Source of the DNA: Pseudomonas sp. MH9.2
GTDB lineage: Bacteria > Pseudomonadota > Gammaproteobacteria > Pseudomonadales > Pseudomonadaceae
Direction: 5' to 3'
Assembly: GCF_034353875.1 (NCBI RefSeq)
Contig: NZ_CP133784.1
Span: 5,484,501 to 5,548,500 of the forward strand
DNA length: 64,000 nucleotides
A program made the position numbers and the translations under genes. Every line of letters starts with the position of its first letter. Positions within the stretch are counted from its first letter, which is position 1. The notes beneath the pieces are model-generated. The model ran no database searches. It worked only from the letters and a program-made list of their open reading frames with translations, and was not told the DNA's origin. Of the stretch, positions 63,796-64,000 are shown one piece after another.

Positions 63796-64000
63796 ATGGA
63801 CAAGTATCAGCAGAGTCAGAAGAACAAAATTTTCAAAGAAGGCACCCATGATCCCTACCGGATGGAACATGTCAGCGGCACGGCGCTCTGCCCACAGTGC
63901 GGCGCACTCTATCAGGAAGGCAACTGGACGTGGCATATCCCGGAAAGCACTATCGTCGGGGATGCAGAAGAGACTGTTTGCCCTGCGTGTCGGCGCATTG
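63796..64000 (+). CDS. BCAM0308-like protein, N-terminal part (cut by window edge)
   Basis: From ATG 63796 the frame is open to the window end (68 codons). It begins MDKYQQSQKNKIFKEG and contains VSGTALCPQCGALYQEGNWT and VCPACRR, a two-CxxC zinc ribbon. This resembles BCAM0308 of Burkholderia cenocepacia, a gene of the lxa locus, but I compare from memory only. Its function is unknown. The ANR-type box upstream supports low-oxygen induction. The C-terminal part lies outside the window. Confidence 0.75.
   Translation, partial: MDKYQQSQKNKIFKEGTHDPYRMEHVSGTALCPQCGALYQEGNWTWHIPESTIVGDAEETVCPACRRI

Overview
The window looks like the chromosome of a denitrifying Pseudomonas of the P. fluorescens group. 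This is judged from the gene families and their order (norCBD-dnrP-dnr, narXL-narK1K2GHJI-ppiC-moaA, ftrABCD), from moderately high GC with strong G/C at third codon positions, and from many TTGAT-N4-ATCAA sites of the ANR/DNR type. No rRNA, tRNA or CRISPR array is seen.

Layout. (1) 1-2838: a decayed IS66 element (tnpC internally deleted, tnpA frameshifted, tnpB intact) abutted by an apparently complete IS3-family element. This is probably a rearranged left border of the denitrification locus. (2) 2.9-13.1 kb: nitric oxide handling. norC, norB and norD form NO reductase and its accessory protein; dnrP and dnr follow with an unlisted 29-residue membrane peptide gene upstream of dnr; then nnrS, a CopD-like membrane protein, the di-iron repair protein dnrN/ytfE divergent from norR, and pdxH. 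(3) 13.1-17.5 kb: molybdenum cofactor genes moaB and moeA, then ubiU-ubiV-ubiT for oxygen-independent ubiquinone synthesis. (4) 17.6-33.2 kb: a DGC zinc-binding protein, a second DNR-type regulator and narXL on the minus strand, then narK1-narK2-narG-narH-narJ-narI-ppiC-moaA on the plus strand. (5) 33.2-36.2 kb: the anaerobic class III ribonucleotide reductase. Its glycyl-radical segment lies in a separate 55-codon gene, and nrdG follows with an apparent one-base shift at its 5' end. (6) 36.2-39.5 kb: the ferrous iron uptake operon ftrABCD behind a Fur-box-like sequence.

(7) 39.5-64 kb is an accessory stress and low-oxygen island: DUF3079 and other small proteins, an alcohol dehydrogenase, a GroEL paralogue without groES, a double-domain universal stress protein, an acyl-CoA synthetase, E1alpha, E1beta and E2 of a 2-oxoacid dehydrogenase without an E3, an acyl carrier protein, a phosphoribosyltransferase, a dienelactone hydrolase-like protein, an erythromycin esterase-like protein, PolX, a flavin reductase-like protein, a second-type FtsH, a complete DevBCA-like exporter with its own outer membrane channel, and the start of a zinc-ribbon protein resembling BCAM0308 of Burkholderia cenocepacia. 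I found ten near-perfect or perfect ANR/DNR-type boxes in its gene gaps. Gene content and boxes resemble the low-oxygen-activated (lxa) locus of B. cenocepacia, so this is best read as an ANR-controlled survival island.

Together the genes form an anaerobic programme: nitrate sensing (NarXL), uptake (NarK1/2) and reduction (NarGHI); cofactor supply (MoaA, MoaB, MoeA); a quinone route that works without oxygen (UbiTUV); NO removal and repair (NorCB, NnrS, DnrN); anaerobic dNTP synthesis (NrdDG); ferrous iron uptake (Ftr); and a large low-oxygen stress module.
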